Shown here in pieces: positions 8,258 to 18,384 of a DNA stretch of 43,580 nucleotides (the first letter of the stretch is position 1; each line of letters begins with the position of its first letter). Source of the stretch: Burkholderiaceae bacterium (GTDB lineage: Bacteria > Pseudomonadota > Gammaproteobacteria > Burkholderiales > Burkholderiaceae_D); contig JAISAG010000057.1 in assembly GCA_031266815.1 (NCBI GenBank), positions 1 through 43,580 on the forward strand. Reading direction: 5' to 3'. Under the pieces are notes generated by a model. It was not told where the DNA came from. It did no database searches and saw only the letters and a list, made by a program, of their open reading frames with translations. A program made the translations under genes and the position numbers.

Positions 8258-9699
8258 AGCAGGCTCACTCCTGCCCCTTGACTGTACAGTTCACGCATGT
8301 GCTGGAAGCCGCACTCACCCGGGTGTTTCCCCGGGCGGATGGTGTGTTGCGGCGTATGGCGGTTGCTTTCAGTGGTGGGCTGGATTCGACGGTGTTGCTG
8401 CATCTGGCACACGATTATGCCCGACAGCGCTGCCTGGAACTGTTTGCCTTTCATGTGCATCACGGTTTGCAACCCGCCGCGGAGGAATGGTTGCAGCATT
8501 GCGAGGCATATTGCGCGCACCTCGGCGTCCCTTGCGTTGCCACCCGCTTGCAATTGAATTCCGCAGATCAGGATGGCGTTGAAGGTGCGGCGCGCAGGGA
8601 GCGCTATCGGGCACTGGCGCATTTGTGCCGCCAAAAGGAGGTGGGGGTCCTGCTGACGGCGCATCACGAGGACGACCAGGTGGAGACCGTCCTGCTGCAA
8701 TTGCTCCGGGGAGCAGGGCTTGCCGGTTTGTCCGGCATGGCGGTGCAGGGTGACACGCCCTGTGTGGAAGCGGCATCGGCACTTCCGCTGGTGCGCCCCC
8801 TGTTGTTCGCTTCGCGCGGGATGCTGAAACAGTGGGCAGAGCAGCACCATTTGCGCTATGTGACGGACGCGTCCAATTCAGACACACGCCATGCGCGCAG
8901 CGCTTTGCGCACGACCATACTGCCACACCTGTCCGCCCGCTTTCCGGGATTTGAAAAAGGGGTCACCCGTTTTGCCCGTCATGCTGCAACGGCGCAATAT
9001 TTGCTCAATACACTTGCCATCGCAGATTATCAGGCGTGTTCCCTTGACGGGGCGCTGGATGTACAGCAGATAGCCGACCTGGATGTGCGGCGTGCAGATA
9101 ATCTGTTGCGCTACTGGCTGTCGTGTCACGGAGTGCGTATGCCGTCCGAGAGATACCTGGAGGAAATACGGTCGCAATTGTTGCAATCAGGCGCTTCCGC
9201 GCAACCGGAATTATTTCTGGAATCCCGCATCATCCGTCGTTTTCGGAATCGCCTGTACTGCCTGCACGAAGAGGATGTCCCGCGCGACAAACCGCGTGCG
9301 GATGACGTGCTGTTTCCCTTTGTGTGGGCAGGAGAAGAGCGAATCCGCCTGGAGGCATTCGGGGGGGTGCTTTCCTTTTTCCCGTCAGCAAAGGGCGTCA
9401 GCACACACTGGCTGCGCGGGCGACCATTACAGCTTGGGCATTATCGCGGGTCACTCCGGTTTCGCGTGGCGGCAAACCGTCCGGCAAAACGCCTAAAGCA
9501 GCTTTGCCAGGAAAGGGAAATTACCGTTTGGGCGCGTCGTCGTCTGCCGTTGCTGTATGAGGGGGACAGGCTGGTGTTTGTGGGAGGCATCGGACTGTCG
9601 GCAGAGTACGCCGATACGGGAAGCGATTGTCTGGAGATTTCCTGGTTGCCGGATGCCGCGCTGCCTGCTTTTCCTGATTTTGGCGGGCAGGCTTGTTAA
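8254..9699 (+). CDS. tilS: tRNA(Ile)-lysidine synthase
   Basis: Attaches lysine to C34 of the CAU-anticodon tRNA-Ile, changing it to read AUA; essential in most bacteria. The PP-loop SGGLDST is at residues 40-46, and the N-type ATPase core continues with [24 protein letters not shown] and [21 protein letters not shown]. The C-terminal half (about 330-481) corresponds to the TilS substrate-binding and C-terminal domains ([18 protein letters not shown]). Full length of 481 residues compares with 432 in E. coli. The start is GTG at 8254, sharing bases with the accA stop and preceded by AGGAG (8241-8245). Confidence 0.95.
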   Translation: MKQAHSCPLTVQFTHVLEAALTRVFPRADGVLRRMAVAFSGGLDSTVLLHLAHDYARQRCLELFAFHVHHGLQPAAEEWLQHCEAYCAHLGVPCVATRLQLNSADQDGVEGAARRERYRALAHLCRQKEVGVLLTAHHEDDQVETVLLQLLRGAGLAGLSGMAVQGDTPCVEAASALPLVRPLLFASRGMLKQWAEQHHLRYVTDASNSDTRHARSALRTTILPHLSARFPGFEKGVTRFARHAATAQYLLNTLAIADYQACSLDGALDVQQIADLDVRRADNLLRYWLSCHGVRMPSERYLEEIRSQLLQSGASAQPELFLESRIIRRFRNRLYCLHEEDVPRDKPRADDVLFPFVWAGEERIRLEAFGGVLSFFPSAKGVSTHWLRGRPLQLGHYRGSLRFRVAANRPAKRLKQLCQEREITVWARRRLPLLYEGDRLVFVGGIGLSAEYADTGSDCLEISWLPDAALPAFPDFGGQAC

Positions 9700-9758
9700 A
9701 TCGGTCCGTGCGGGTTAAAGTGGGACAGTAAGGGAGTGTGGGGACGTCTGGGGTGATG

Positions 9759-11009
9759 ATGGGTTTTATTGTTCACAAATATGGCGGGACTTCCATGGAG
9801 TCTCCGGAGCGCATCCGCAATGTGGCGCGGCGCGTTGCCAAGTGGCATGACGCGGGGCACCGGATGGTGGTTGTGCCTTCCGCCATGGCGGGTGAAACCA
9901 ATCGGCTGATTGCGCTGGCACAAGAGTTGATGCCGCAGCCGGATCAGCGTGAACTGGATATGGTGACCGCGACAGGTGAGCAGGTTTCCGTCGGACTGCT
10001 GGCGATGGCGCTGATGAATCTGGGCAAGGAGGCCATTTCTTTTACAGGGTGGCAGGTTCCAGTGTTAACCGATGCTGCCTATACGCGGGCGCGTATCCTT
10101 TCCATTACAGGACAGCGCATTTTGGACGAACTCGACAAGGGCCGGATTGTCATTGTCGCCGGTTTTCAGGGGGTCAACGACAAGGGAGACATTACCACTC
10201 TGGGGCGCGGGGGGTCAGATACGTCGGCAGTGGCAATTGCCGCTGCGCTCAAGGCGGATGAGTGCCTGATTTATACGGATGTGGATGGCGTTTACACAAC
10301 GGATCCTCGTGTGGTTTCCGATGCCCGCAGACTGAAGCGGATTACCTTTGAGGAAATGTTGGAGATGGCATCGCTGGGGTCAAAAGTCCTGCAAACCCGC
10401 TCGGTTGAATTTGCAGGTAATTTCCGTGTCCCGACGCGAGTATTGTCCTCATTGACGGACCCGTTAATGCCGCTGGAAGAGGAAGTCAACCTGGGAACCC
10501 TGATTACGTTTGAGGAAAACACAGAGATGGAACAGTCTGTTATTTCAGGAATCGCCTTTAGCCGCAGCGAAGCCAGAATCATGGTCATTGGTGTGCCGGA
10601 CAAACCGGGTATCGCTTTCCAGATACTGGGCGCCATTGCTGCCGCCGGCATTGAAGTGGACATGATTATCCAGAACCAGTCCGTTGACGGCATTGCCGAT
10701 TTCACTTTCACTGTTCCCCGGGCGGATTATGCCAGGGCGATGGATGTGCTGAGCAGTACGGTAAAGCAGGCGATTGGCGCAAGGGACATTGTCGGCGACG
10801 CGCAGGTTTCCAAGGTTTCCGCTATCGGGGTCGGCATGCGCAGCCATGTCGGGGTTGCCGCACGGATGTTTGAGACCTTGTACAGAGAGGGAATCAATAT
10901 CCTGATGATTTCGACATCTGAAATTAAAATTTCTGTCATCATTGACGAGAAATACATGGAGCTGGCTGTCAGGGCGCTGCACAAGGCGTTTGAACTGGAA
11001 TCGAACTGA
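9759..11009 (+). CDS. lysC: Aspartate kinase
   Basis: Phosphorylates aspartate, the first step to lysine, threonine, methionine and diaminopimelate. The catalytic KYGGTSM starts at residue 7, with GRGGSDTSAVAIAAAL and YTDVDGVYTTDPR in the amino-acid kinase domain (to about 245). Two C-terminal ACT domains follow (GIAFSRSEARIMVIGVPDKP and VSAIGVGMRSHVGVAARMFE), so feedback inhibition by lysine and/or threonine is expected. 416 residues is the usual size of the monofunctional proteobacterial enzyme. In-frame GTG and ATG codons at 9738, 9753 and 9756 precede the chosen ATG, and MGFIVHKYGG fits the family N-terminus. It is 59 bases from tilS. Confidence 0.96.
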   Translation: MGFIVHKYGGTSMESPERIRNVARRVAKWHDAGHRMVVVPSAMAGETNRLIALAQELMPQPDQRELDMVTATGEQVSVGLLAMALMNLGKEAISFTGWQVPVLTDAAYTRARILSITGQRILDELDKGRIVIVAGFQGVNDKGDITTLGRGGSDTSAVAIAAALKADECLIYTDVDGVYTTDPRVVSDARRLKRITFEEMLEMASLGSKVLQTRSVEFAGNFRVPTRVLSSLTDPLMPLEEEVNLGTLITFEENTEMEQSVISGIAFSRSEARIMVIGVPDKPGIAFQILGAIAAAGIEVDMIIQNQSVDGIADFTFTVPRADYARAMDVLSSTVKQAIGARDIVGDAQVSKVSAIGVGMRSHVGVAARMFETLYREGINILMISTSEIKISVIIDEKYMELAVRALHKAFELESN

Positions 11010-11033
11010 CAAGGGCGACAGGAGGGGAAGATT

Positions 11034-11873
11034 ATGGCGTACAAGACCATTTTGCTGCATTTGTCCGCGTCAGCAAATGCGGTGCAACGTATCCGAATCG
11101 CCGCACGTCTGGCGATTGCCAGCCAGGCAACCTTGATTGGCGCTGCCATGATTGGTGTTTCAACGCAGACTTTTCGGGATGCGCGCATCGGCGAAAAAGA
11201 TCCGGCGCTGGCGGGGCACTTGCGGTTTTTGTCCAACCGTGCCGGGGAATTGGTGAACCAGTTTCATGATGAAGTGCGGACAGCCGGTGTATTGCTTTAC
11301 GAAGGGCGTGTGGTAGATGGAGAAGCCGTTGCGGGAATTTGTTTGCAAGCCCGGTACAGCGATCTGGTCATTGTCGGGCTGACCGATTCCAACGAGAAAT
11401 CGCCGTCGGTGCCGCCGGATTTTCCCGAAGCCGTTTTGTTGCACGCGGGGCGTCCCGTTCTGTTCATACCGCCTTCTTGCAACAAGGAACAGGTGGGAGC
11501 AAGGGTGTTGGTGGCATGGAATGCCAGCAAGGAAGCGCGGCGCGCCGTGACAGACGCAATTCCCTTGCTTCGCGGAGCGGAGGTTGTTGATGTTGCCGTG
11601 TTCAACCCGGAAACAGAGCCGGATATGCGTGACGAAATGCCCAATCGGGATTTTGCGGTGTATCTTTCCCGACACGGCGTTAATGTCAATTTGCTCCAGC
11701 CGCAGCAAACGAGGGATATTGGGCGCGCCGTCCTGGATACGGCGAGGGAAAGAGGCGCGGATCTGCTGGTTTTGGGGGGATACGGACATACCCGTTTCCG
11801 TGAATTGTTGATGGGTGGCGTGACCAGAACGGTATTGCATGAGTCCGATGTGCCCATTCTGATGTCGCACTGA
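11034..11873 (+). CDS. Tandem universal stress protein (two UspA domains)
   Basis: A 279-residue cytoplasmic protein made of two Usp folds. The N-terminal domain (about 1-145) is degenerate in its nucleotide loop. The C-terminal domain (about 155-279) has a good ATP-binding signature, LVLGGYGHTRFRELLMGG followed by VTRTVL, corresponding to G-x2-G-x9-G. Usp proteins help survival under growth arrest, oxidants or low oxygen; the ligand and partner here are unknown. The ribosome binding site AGGAGGGG is strong and close to the ATG. It lies 24 bases after lysC and 73 before the flavoprotein gene, so it may be part of the same transcript. Confidence 0.85.
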   Translation: MAYKTILLHLSASANAVQRIRIAARLAIASQATLIGAAMIGVSTQTFRDARIGEKDPALAGHLRFLSNRAGELVNQFHDEVRTAGVLLYEGRVVDGEAVAGICLQARYSDLVIVGLTDSNEKSPSVPPDFPEAVLLHAGRPVLFIPPSCNKEQVGARVLVAWNASKEARRAVTDAIPLLRGAEVVDVAVFNPETEPDMRDEMPNRDFAVYLSRHGVNVNLLQPQQTRDIGRAVLDTARERGADLLVLGGYGHTRFRELLMGGVTRTVLHESDVPILMSH

Positions 11874-11946
11874 CGAACAGTGCGGGCGAGCCAACGCGTT
11901 GCCGACAGGTTCGTCCGGAAGGTGTGCAGAGAGTAGTGTAGGGATA

Positions 11947-13188
11947 ATGATGAAATGTGTTGACGATTTTCGTTTGCATCTGGGCGACAAGTCGCTGGTT
12001 CCCCTTGTCATTGGCGGCATGGGTGTGGACATTTCGACCCCCGCGCTGGCATTGACGGCGGTTCGTCTGGGCGGTATCGGTCATCTGTCGGATGCGATGA
12101 TGATGGATACCGCCGAGCGGTATTTTGGAAAGCCGTTTTCGCGCGACAAGCTGCGCGCCAACAGGGGAACACTCAATCAGTCCGACAAGTCCCCCATCCA
12201 TTTTGACCTGGGAGCGATTACCGAAGCGACCCGCCTGCATGTAAGGCATGCCATGGAATCCAAGCGGGGCGAGGGCCTGCTTTTTATCAACTGCATGGAA
12301 AAGCTGACAATGAATGCGCCGCGCAATACCCTGCAAGTCAGGCTGACTGCTGCGCTGGATGCAGGAATTGACGGGATTACCCTGGCGGCGGGGCTGAACC
12401 ATTCCTCGTTTCATCTCATCAGCGAGCACCCCCGTTTCCGATCTGCCATGTTGGGCATTATTGTTTCGTCTGTGCGGGCGTTGCAGATTTTCATCCGCCG
12501 CAACGTCAAGCTCAACCGTTTGCCGGATTACATTGTGGTGGAAGGACCGCTAGCGGGAGGGCACCTCGGGTTTGGCATGGACTGGGCACAGTATGATTTG
12601 CTGACGATTCATGATGAGGTGCAGGCTTACCTGAAGCGGGAAGACTTGTCCATTCCGGTCGTTGTGGCAGGAGGCATTTTTACCGGTTCCGACGCGGTGC
12701 GCTTTTTGGAGCGGGGCGCAGCGGGTGTACAGGTCGCCACCCGCTTTACCATTGCGCAGGAGTGCGGGCTGCCGGATGCGGCAAAGCAGGCATACCTGAA
12801 CGCCACCCAGAACGATATTGAAGTGAACCAGCTATCGCCGACAGGATATCCGATGCGCATGCTCAGGCAGACTCCGGCGGTCAATCAGGGGGTGCGCCCC
12901 AACTGCGAGCTGTACGGTTACATACTGGAAAACGGGAAATGCGAGTACGTCACGGCATACGAACAGGCGCTGGCGGATGCCAATTCGCGCGACAAACTGT
13001 CGGTCAAGGACAAAATCTGCCTGTGTACGCACATGCGCAACTATGATGTCTGGACGTGCGGGCACAATGCCTGGCGACTGAAAGAAACCGCCCGCCCGAA
13101 TGACGACGGTTCCTATGCCCTGCCTTCGGCGGAGCACATCTTTCTGGATTATCAGTTCAGCAAAAACCAGCAGATACGTCTGCCCTGA
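11947..13188 (+). CDS. Nitronate monooxygenase / 2-nitropropane dioxygenase-like flavoprotein
   Basis: A 413-residue TIM-barrel FMN protein of the NMO/FabK superfamily. It begins with the family-type PLVIGGMGVDIS, has VEGPLAGGHLGFG with the catalytic-type His206, and the phosphate-binding PVVVAGGIFTGSDAVRFLERGAAG split over residues near 235-260, followed by GVQVATRFTIAQEC. Members oxidize alkyl nitronates or act as enoyl reductases; which applies here is not decided by sequence. The C-terminus is longer than in typical NMO and has clustered Cys (KICLCTHMRNYDVWTCGHNAWR), possibly a metal or disulfide site. The ATG at 11947 follows AGGGA; an upstream start at 11899 in the same frame adds nothing recognisable. 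Confidence 0.8.
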   Translation: MMKCVDDFRLHLGDKSLVPLVIGGMGVDISTPALALTAVRLGGIGHLSDAMMMDTAERYFGKPFSRDKLRANRGTLNQSDKSPIHFDLGAITEATRLHVRHAMESKRGEGLLFINCMEKLTMNAPRNTLQVRLTAALDAGIDGITLAAGLNHSSFHLISEHPRFRSAMLGIIVSSVRALQIFIRRNVKLNRLPDYIVVEGPLAGGHLGFGMDWAQYDLLTIHDEVQAYLKREDLSIPVVVAGGIFTGSDAVRFLERGAAGVQVATRFTIAQECGLPDAAKQAYLNATQNDIEVNQLSPTGYPMRMLRQTPAVNQGVRPNCELYGYILENGKCEYVTAYEQALADANSRDKLSVKDKICLCTHMRNYDVWTCGHNAWRLKETARPNDDGSYALPSAEHIFLDYQFSKNQQIRLP

Positions 13189-13221
13189 CGCGGAAAGGGC
13201 GCTGCGTTTAGCGCTGGAGCA

Positions 13222-13638
13222 TCAGTCCAGCAGAATCTTCAGTGCTTTCTGGAAGTCGTTCGTGTTCATCCGCTTTGCCCTGGCAAGGGTCTCCAGCCAG
13301 TTGGCAATGTCGTCAAATCCCTCTTCTCTCGCAATTTCTGCCATTTTCGGGTAAATGTCGTGATATTTATGGGTATCGCTTTCGATGGCAGACTGAATAT
13401 TCAGGCGGGTGAGCGTTGTCTGCTTTCCCGATTTCGGGTCGTAGCGCAAAAAGTCAAGGTGCCCCAGCGCGTGGACGCGTTCCGCCTCGGCGGTCGCATG
13501 AAACAGTTGCGCCACGCCGCTGTGCCCTTCCACGTAGGCGCGTCTGGAAAAGTATACATAACGCAGGGCACTTTCCGCTGCCAGTGCGAACAGCGCTTCC
13601 AGATTCTTCCCGGTGCGGGAATCCTTTATTTTTTGCAT
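13222..13638 (-). CDS. Rubrerythrin-like (ferritin-like diiron) protein without rubredoxin domain
   Basis: A 138-residue four-helix-bundle protein. Helix ligand motifs of the rubrerythrin family are visible: LAAESALRYVYFSRRA near residue 20, TAEAERVHALGHL near 49, AIESDTHKYHDIYPKMA near 83-99 and AREEGFDDIANWLE near 104. Rubrerythrins reduce peroxide at a di-iron centre and are typical of anaerobes and microaerophiles. The C-terminal rubredoxin Cys4 domain is missing, as in sulerythrin-type proteins, so a separate electron donor would be needed. It is leftward and convergent with the NMO-like gene (33 bases between stops). The nitronate-monooxygenase-like and stress-protein genes next to it make an oxidative-stress role plausible. 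Confidence 0.8.
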   Translation of the reverse strand: MQKIKDSRTGKNLEALFALAAESALRYVYFSRRAYVEGHSGVAQLFHATAEAERVHALGHLDFLRYDPKSGKQTTLTRLNIQSAIESDTHKYHDIYPKMAEIAREEGFDDIANWLETLARAKRMNTNDFQKALKILLD

Positions 13639-13760
13639 TGTCGGTTCCTGTTTTCGTTCAAAAAGAGGGAGCGATACCCGTCTCCATTTTAGGCGATTCG
13701 CGCCCGTTACGACAGTATTCGTTTTCTCGTGATGCCGCCTGCTGTTACCGCCGTGAGGCG

Positions 13761-14180
13761 TCAGCGCGATTTCATATCATAAGTGCACACGAAGTCGAAC
13801 AAGTTTTCGCCAACAGTGCCGCTGGTCACGTTGGAGAACTGGATGTCCTGCATTTTCCCGGAGTATGTCGTGAGCGACTCCCCCTTGCCGCCCGGTTGAG
13901 AGTACAGTACCTGCGTTGCCCGTCCAAGTCGTTTTTTCCGGCAGTCATAGAAAAAAAGCGATTTGTCCGAAATAAAGGTGAATGAGCGGTTGGGGACTTG
14001 CGCGGAAGTGGAGTAGTCGAAGATGCTCCACGCGCGAACGTATTGCCCAACGCGCTGGATGGAGGAGATATCCACAAAAATCTTCCGGTTATCATCCTCG
14101 ACCACAAATCGCAGGTTTTCTTCCGCCGCATATGCGCACAAGGGAGCCAGGAAAGAGAGGAGAAGCAGGTACTTTTTCAT
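13761..14180 (-). CDS. Exported protein resembling surface-adhesin E
   Basis: A 139-residue protein with a Sec signal peptide (MKKYLLLLSFLAPLCAYAA, cleavage expected after AYA). The mature part has the pattern of the short surface-adhesin protein E family: FVVEDDNRKIFVDISSIQR, then VRAWSIFDYS, FISDKSLFFYDCRKKR, and a final FDFVCTYDMK. The two conserved cysteines would form a disulfide in the periplasm. Family members were described as adhesins, but in most proteobacteria the function is unknown. GGAG lies 8 bases before the ATG. It starts one base after the panC stop and is therefore likely transcribed with panC. Confidence 0.7.
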   Translation of the reverse strand: MKKYLLLLSFLAPLCAYAAEENLRFVVEDDNRKIFVDISSIQRVGQYVRAWSIFDYSTSAQVPNRSFTFISDKSLFFYDCRKKRLGRATQVLYSQPGGKGESLTTYSGKMQDIQFSNVTSGTVGENLFDFVCTYDMKSR

Positions 14181-14181
14181 A

Positions 14182-15060
<879 letters not shown>

Positions 15061-15157
15061 TGCCCGAATGCGCGAAAGGGAAAGGGTTGGCGCAATAAAA
15101 AACGGGTCTGCCGCGATTTGCGGGCAGGCGGTCGTGGCGCAGGAGACGGCGCGCCGC

Positions 15158-16003
15158 CTACGCAGGGCGGTTGGCAAGCCGGATATAGATGGGCGCAAAC
15201 GGCTCTGCCTGCGTAATGTCCAGCAGGTCATCCTTTGCCAGTTCCAGGAGGGCGAGAAAGTAGACGATAACCACAGCAACGCCCTTGCCGACATCAAAGA
15301 GTTCGTGAAATTCGACGAACTGGGCGTTTTGCAGGCGTTTCAGGATAAGGGACATGTGTTCCCTGACAGAAAGCCCCTGTTTGCCTACCGTATGGTTTGC
15401 GCGCAAATTGCTGCGACGGAGAACATCCAAAAACGCCTGGCGCAGTTCGTCCGGCAAAACGACGGGATACACGGGGGCAAGCTCGCCCGTGACAGGGAGG
15501 CAGGGGACCAGAAAGTCGCTGCCCAGCAGCGGCAAGTGTTCCAGTTTGCCCGCGGCGAGCTTGATGCGCTCGTATTCCAGCAGTCGCCTGACCAGTTCCG
15601 CACGGGGGTCTTCCGGCTCCTGTGAGTCGTTATTTTTGATGGTGGGCAGCAGCATACGCGACTTGATTTCCACCAGCATCGCCGCCATCAGCAGGTATTC
15701 CGCCGCCAATTCCAGCCGGTGTGTCCGTATCTGGTCAATGTAGCGCAGATATTGCTCGGTCAGTCTTGCCACGGGAATGTCGAGGATGTTGAGATTTTGT
15801 TTGCGAATCAGGTAAAGCAGCAGGTCAAGCGGACCCTCGAATGCTTCCAGAAACACTTCCAGCGCTTCCGGCGGAATGTACAGGTCGGCAGGCAGCTCGA
15901 ACAGCGCTTCGCCATACAGGCGCGCGATAACGGCAGCGGTTTCGTCCGGCACGAGGGGCGGTTGCGGCGTATTCGCCTGATGCGGCGTCAAGGTCGTATT
16001 CAC
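15158..16003 (-). CDS. scpA: Segregation and condensation protein A
   Basis: The kleisin subunit of the bacterial SMC-ScpAB condensin, which organises and segregates the chromosome. 281 residues. After a variable N-terminus, LEVFLEAFEGPLDLLLYLIR starting near residue 48 is the ScpA signature for binding the SMC neck, followed by NLNILDIPVARLTEQYLRYI and AAEYLLMAAMLVEIKSRMLLP. The C-terminal winged-helix region for the SMC cap is present (FHELFDVGKGVAVVIVYFLALLELAK). The start is GTG at 16003. A 57-codon gene lies just upstream, with its stop 12 bases before this start. scpB is not in the window. Confidence 0.95.
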   Translation of the reverse strand: MNTTLTPHQANTPQPPLVPDETAAVIARLYGEALFELPADLYIPPEALEVFLEAFEGPLDLLLYLIRKQNLNILDIPVARLTEQYLRYIDQIRTHRLELAAEYLLMAAMLVEIKSRMLLPTIKNNDSQEPEDPRAELVRRLLEYERIKLAAGKLEHLPLLGSDFLVPCLPVTGELAPVYPVVLPDELRQAFLDVLRRSNLRANHTVGKQGLSVREHMSLILKRLQNAQFVEFHELFDVGKGVAVVIVYFLALLELAKDDLLDITQAEPFAPIYIRLANRPA

Positions 16004-16015
16004 ACGTATGCCTGC

Positions 16016-16189
16016 TCAGCGGGAGGGGGCGCTGGAATCGTCCCGGCGCGTTTTTTCGTCTTCCCCGGCGTCATCCTGCCAGTATGTCAGCGCTTCCTGC
16101 TTTTGTGCGGCGAGCAGCGGGTCGTCCTCCTGCAACTGTTGCAGCAGTGTGTGCCATGCCGAACGGTAACGGGGTTGTCGCCAGAACAT
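16016..16189 (-). CDS. Small DUF3460-like protein (57 residues)
   Basis: A short frame between metG and scpA, on their strand, running from ATG at 16189 to TGA at 16016. It encodes RYRSAWHTLLQQLQEDDPLL, then AAQKQEALTYWQDD, and a polar tail. This resembles the pattern I recall for DUF3460, a small protein usually coded beside scpA in betaproteobacteria (aromatic/Ser near the start, F/W-L-x2-L, P-x-L, Q, W-D). The function of that family is unknown. Its start is 17 bases after the metG stop and its end 12 bases before the scpA start, so it sits well in the operon, though no clear ribosome binding site is visible. Confidence 0.6.
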   Translation of the reverse strand: MFWRQPRYRSAWHTLLQQLQEDDPLLAAQKQEALTYWQDDAGEDEKTRRDDSSAPSR

Positions 16190-16206
16190 GGTTTGCAGGG
16201 AGTGGG

Positions 16207-18294
16207 TTAACGGACCCGCATTCCCGGGGCGGCACCCGCCCAGGGTTGCAGGATATAGATACCCGTGCCGGCACTGCCGCTTGCGGCAAGCACCATGCCT
16301 TCGGATATGCCGAATTTCATCTTGCGGGGCGCCAGGTTGGCGACCAGCACGGTCATTTGCCCGATAAGCTGTTCCGGCTGATACGCGGAACGGATTCCCG
16401 CAAAAACCTGCCGCAACCGCCCTTCTCCGACATCCACCGACAGGCGCAGGAGCCTGTCCGCTCCGTCAACCAGACTGCAATCCACAATTTTCGCGATGCG
16501 CAGGTCGACCCGGGAAAAATCGTCAATGGTGATTTCCGGGGATAATGGCTCCTCGTCAAAGGGAGAAGGGGCGTCGGGTGGCAGGGGATTTGTCGGCGGC
16601 GACGCGTCGGACAGCAGCGCGTCGAACTGGGCGCTGCTGACCCGTTGCAGGAGGTGCGTGTAAGGATGGATGATGTGCCCTTTGGGCAAGGGGGTTTGCA
16701 CGTCCTTCCATTGCAGGGAGGGGACATTCAGGAAAATAGCCACTTTTTCTGCCAGCGCGGGCAGGACAGGTTTCAGATAGATGGTCAGGATACGAAAAGC
16801 TTCCAGAATGCTGCTGCACACTTCCAGCAAGAGGGGGGTGCGCGCCGGATCCTTGACCAGTATCCATGGCTTGTGCATATCCGCGTAGGCATTGACCTTG
16901 TCCGCGCAATGCATAATTTCCCGTAACGCACGGCTGTATTCCCGCGCTTCGTAGGCGGCGGCGATGCTGTCTGACACGCCGCGCAGCTGTCCGAGAAAGG
17001 AATCGGGCTCGCCTGGCGAGCCAATGTCAACCGTGCCGGAAAATCGTTTGATGATGAATCCGGCGGCGCGGCTGGCGATGTTGACATATTTGCCGACCAG
17101 GTCTGCATTCACCCGTGCGATGAAGTCTTCCGCGGCAAAATCCATGTCTTCCACATGCGCGTTGAGTTTGGCGGCAATGTAATAGCGCAGCCACTCCGGG
17201 TCCATCCCGATATCCAGGTAGCGCCGGGGCGAGATGCCGGTACCCCGTGACTTGGACATTTTTTCCCCGGAGACGGTCACAAAACCGTGAACAAACACGT
17301 TGTCAGGCACTTTCCTTCCCGAAAAATGCAGCATGGCTGGCCAGAAAAGTGTGTGGAAGTAGATGATATCCTTGCCGATAAAGTGATACTGCTCCGTTCC
17401 CGGGTCAGAGATAAACGCCTCGAAGTCGCGCCCCGTCTTTCTGAAGTAACTGCGCAGGGAAGCGAGGTAACCAACGGGGGCATCCAGCCAGACGTAAAAA
17501 TACTTTCCCGGCGCATCGGGGATTTCGATGCCGAAATAAGGCGCATCGCGGCTGATGTCCCAGTCGGACAGCCCGGTTTCTTCGCCTTCTTTCCCGGTCA
17601 GCCATTCCCTGGCCTTATTGGCTACTTCCGGTTGCAGGCGGGGGGCGGCGCTGTTTTCACTCAATGTCCACTCACGGAGAAAGGCAACGCACCGCGGATC
17701 CGACAGGCGAAAAAAGAAGTGCTCGGACGAGCGGATGACCGGCGGCGCCCCTGTCAGGACGGAATGAGGGGATTTGAGTTCGGTTGGCGCATAGACGGAA
17801 CTGCATGATTCGCAGGAATCGCCGTTCTGATCTTTCGCGCCGCATCGGGGGCACTCTCCCTTGACATAACGGTCAGGCAGGAACATGTTCTTGACAGGGT
17901 CGAAAAACTGCTCCACCGTGCGCTCTTCGATGAGTCCCTCTCCCTTCAGTCGGAGGTATATGTCGCGGGACAATATGTGATTGTCTTCGCTGTCAGTGGA
18001 GTCCCAGTTATCAAATGCGATATGAAAGCCGTTCAGGGTCCCCTGACGTGTGGCGGCGATTTCAGCGACAAACTCCTGCGGGGTTTTGCCTGCTTTTTCC
18101 GCTGCAATCATGATGGGTGCACCGTGAACATCATCCGCGCAGACAAAATGCACTTCGCGGGGGATGCCGTCATCTTCCCGCATGCGCTGGAATCGAACCC
18201 AAATATCCGCCTGGATGTACTCCATGATGTGCCCAATGTGAAAAGGGGCATTGGCGTAAGGCAGGGCGGTTGTGACGAAAAGTTTTCGGGACAT
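16207..18294 (-). CDS. metG: Methionyl-tRNA synthetase with C-terminal tRNA-binding domain
   Basis: Class I synthetase of 695 residues that charges initiator and elongator tRNA-Met. PFHIGH is at residues 17-22 and [10 protein letters not shown] at 345-349 onward. The zinc knuckle [19 protein letters not shown] is complete. [12 protein letters not shown] forms part of the methionine pocket. Residues about 590-695 form an EMAP/Trbp111-type tRNA-binding domain ([20 protein letters not shown]), which makes the protein a dimer in other species. The ATG at 18294 matches the usual N-terminus. The motif TAGAATACCC lies just upstream (18315-18324). Confidence 0.97.
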   Translation of the reverse strand: MSRKLFVTTALPYANAPFHIGHIMEYIQADIWVRFQRMREDDGIPREVHFVCADDVHGAPIMIAAEKAGKTPQEFVAEIAATRQGTLNGFHIAFDNWDSTDSEDNHILSRDIYLRLKGEGLIEERTVEQFFDPVKNMFLPDRYVKGECPRCGAKDQNGDSCESCSSVYAPTELKSPHSVLTGAPPVIRSSEHFFFRLSDPRCVAFLREWTLSENSAAPRLQPEVANKAREWLTGKEGEETGLSDWDISRDAPYFGIEIPDAPGKYFYVWLDAPVGYLASLRSYFRKTGRDFEAFISDPGTEQYHFIGKDIIYFHTLFWPAMLHFSGRKVPDNVFVHGFVTVSGEKMSKSRGTGISPRRYLDIGMDPEWLRYYIAAKLNAHVEDMDFAAEDFIARVNADLVGKYVNIASRAAGFIIKRFSGTVDIGSPGEPDSFLGQLRGVSDSIAAAYEAREYSRALREIMHCADKVNAYADMHKPWILVKDPARTPLLLEVCSSILEAFRILTIYLKPVLPALAEKVAIFLNVPSLQWKDVQTPLPKGHIIHPYTHLLQRVSSAQFDALLSDASPPTNPLPPDAPSPFDEEPLSPEITIDDFSRVDLRIAKIVDCSLVDGADRLLRLSVDVGEGRLRQVFAGIRSAYQPEQLIGQMTVLVANLAPRKMKFGISEGMVLAASGSAGTGIYILQPWAGAAPGMRVR

Positions 18295-18314
18295 GGCGCA
18301 AAAGGAAACGAAAA

Positions 18315-18324
18315 GGGTATTCTA
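18315..18324 (-). promoter_or_regulatory. Candidate -10 region of metG (TAGAATACCC)
   Basis: Minus-strand TAGAATACCC ends 20 bases before the metG ATG and is identical to the motif ahead of panC. Upstream TTGTCA lies farther away than usual for a -35, so the promoter call rests on the -10 alone. Confidence 0.35.
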
Positions 18325-18384
18325 AAGGAATATTGTCGGCGGGGGCAGACTGACAAAATGCGCTGGCGCGACAGGATTTTTCAG

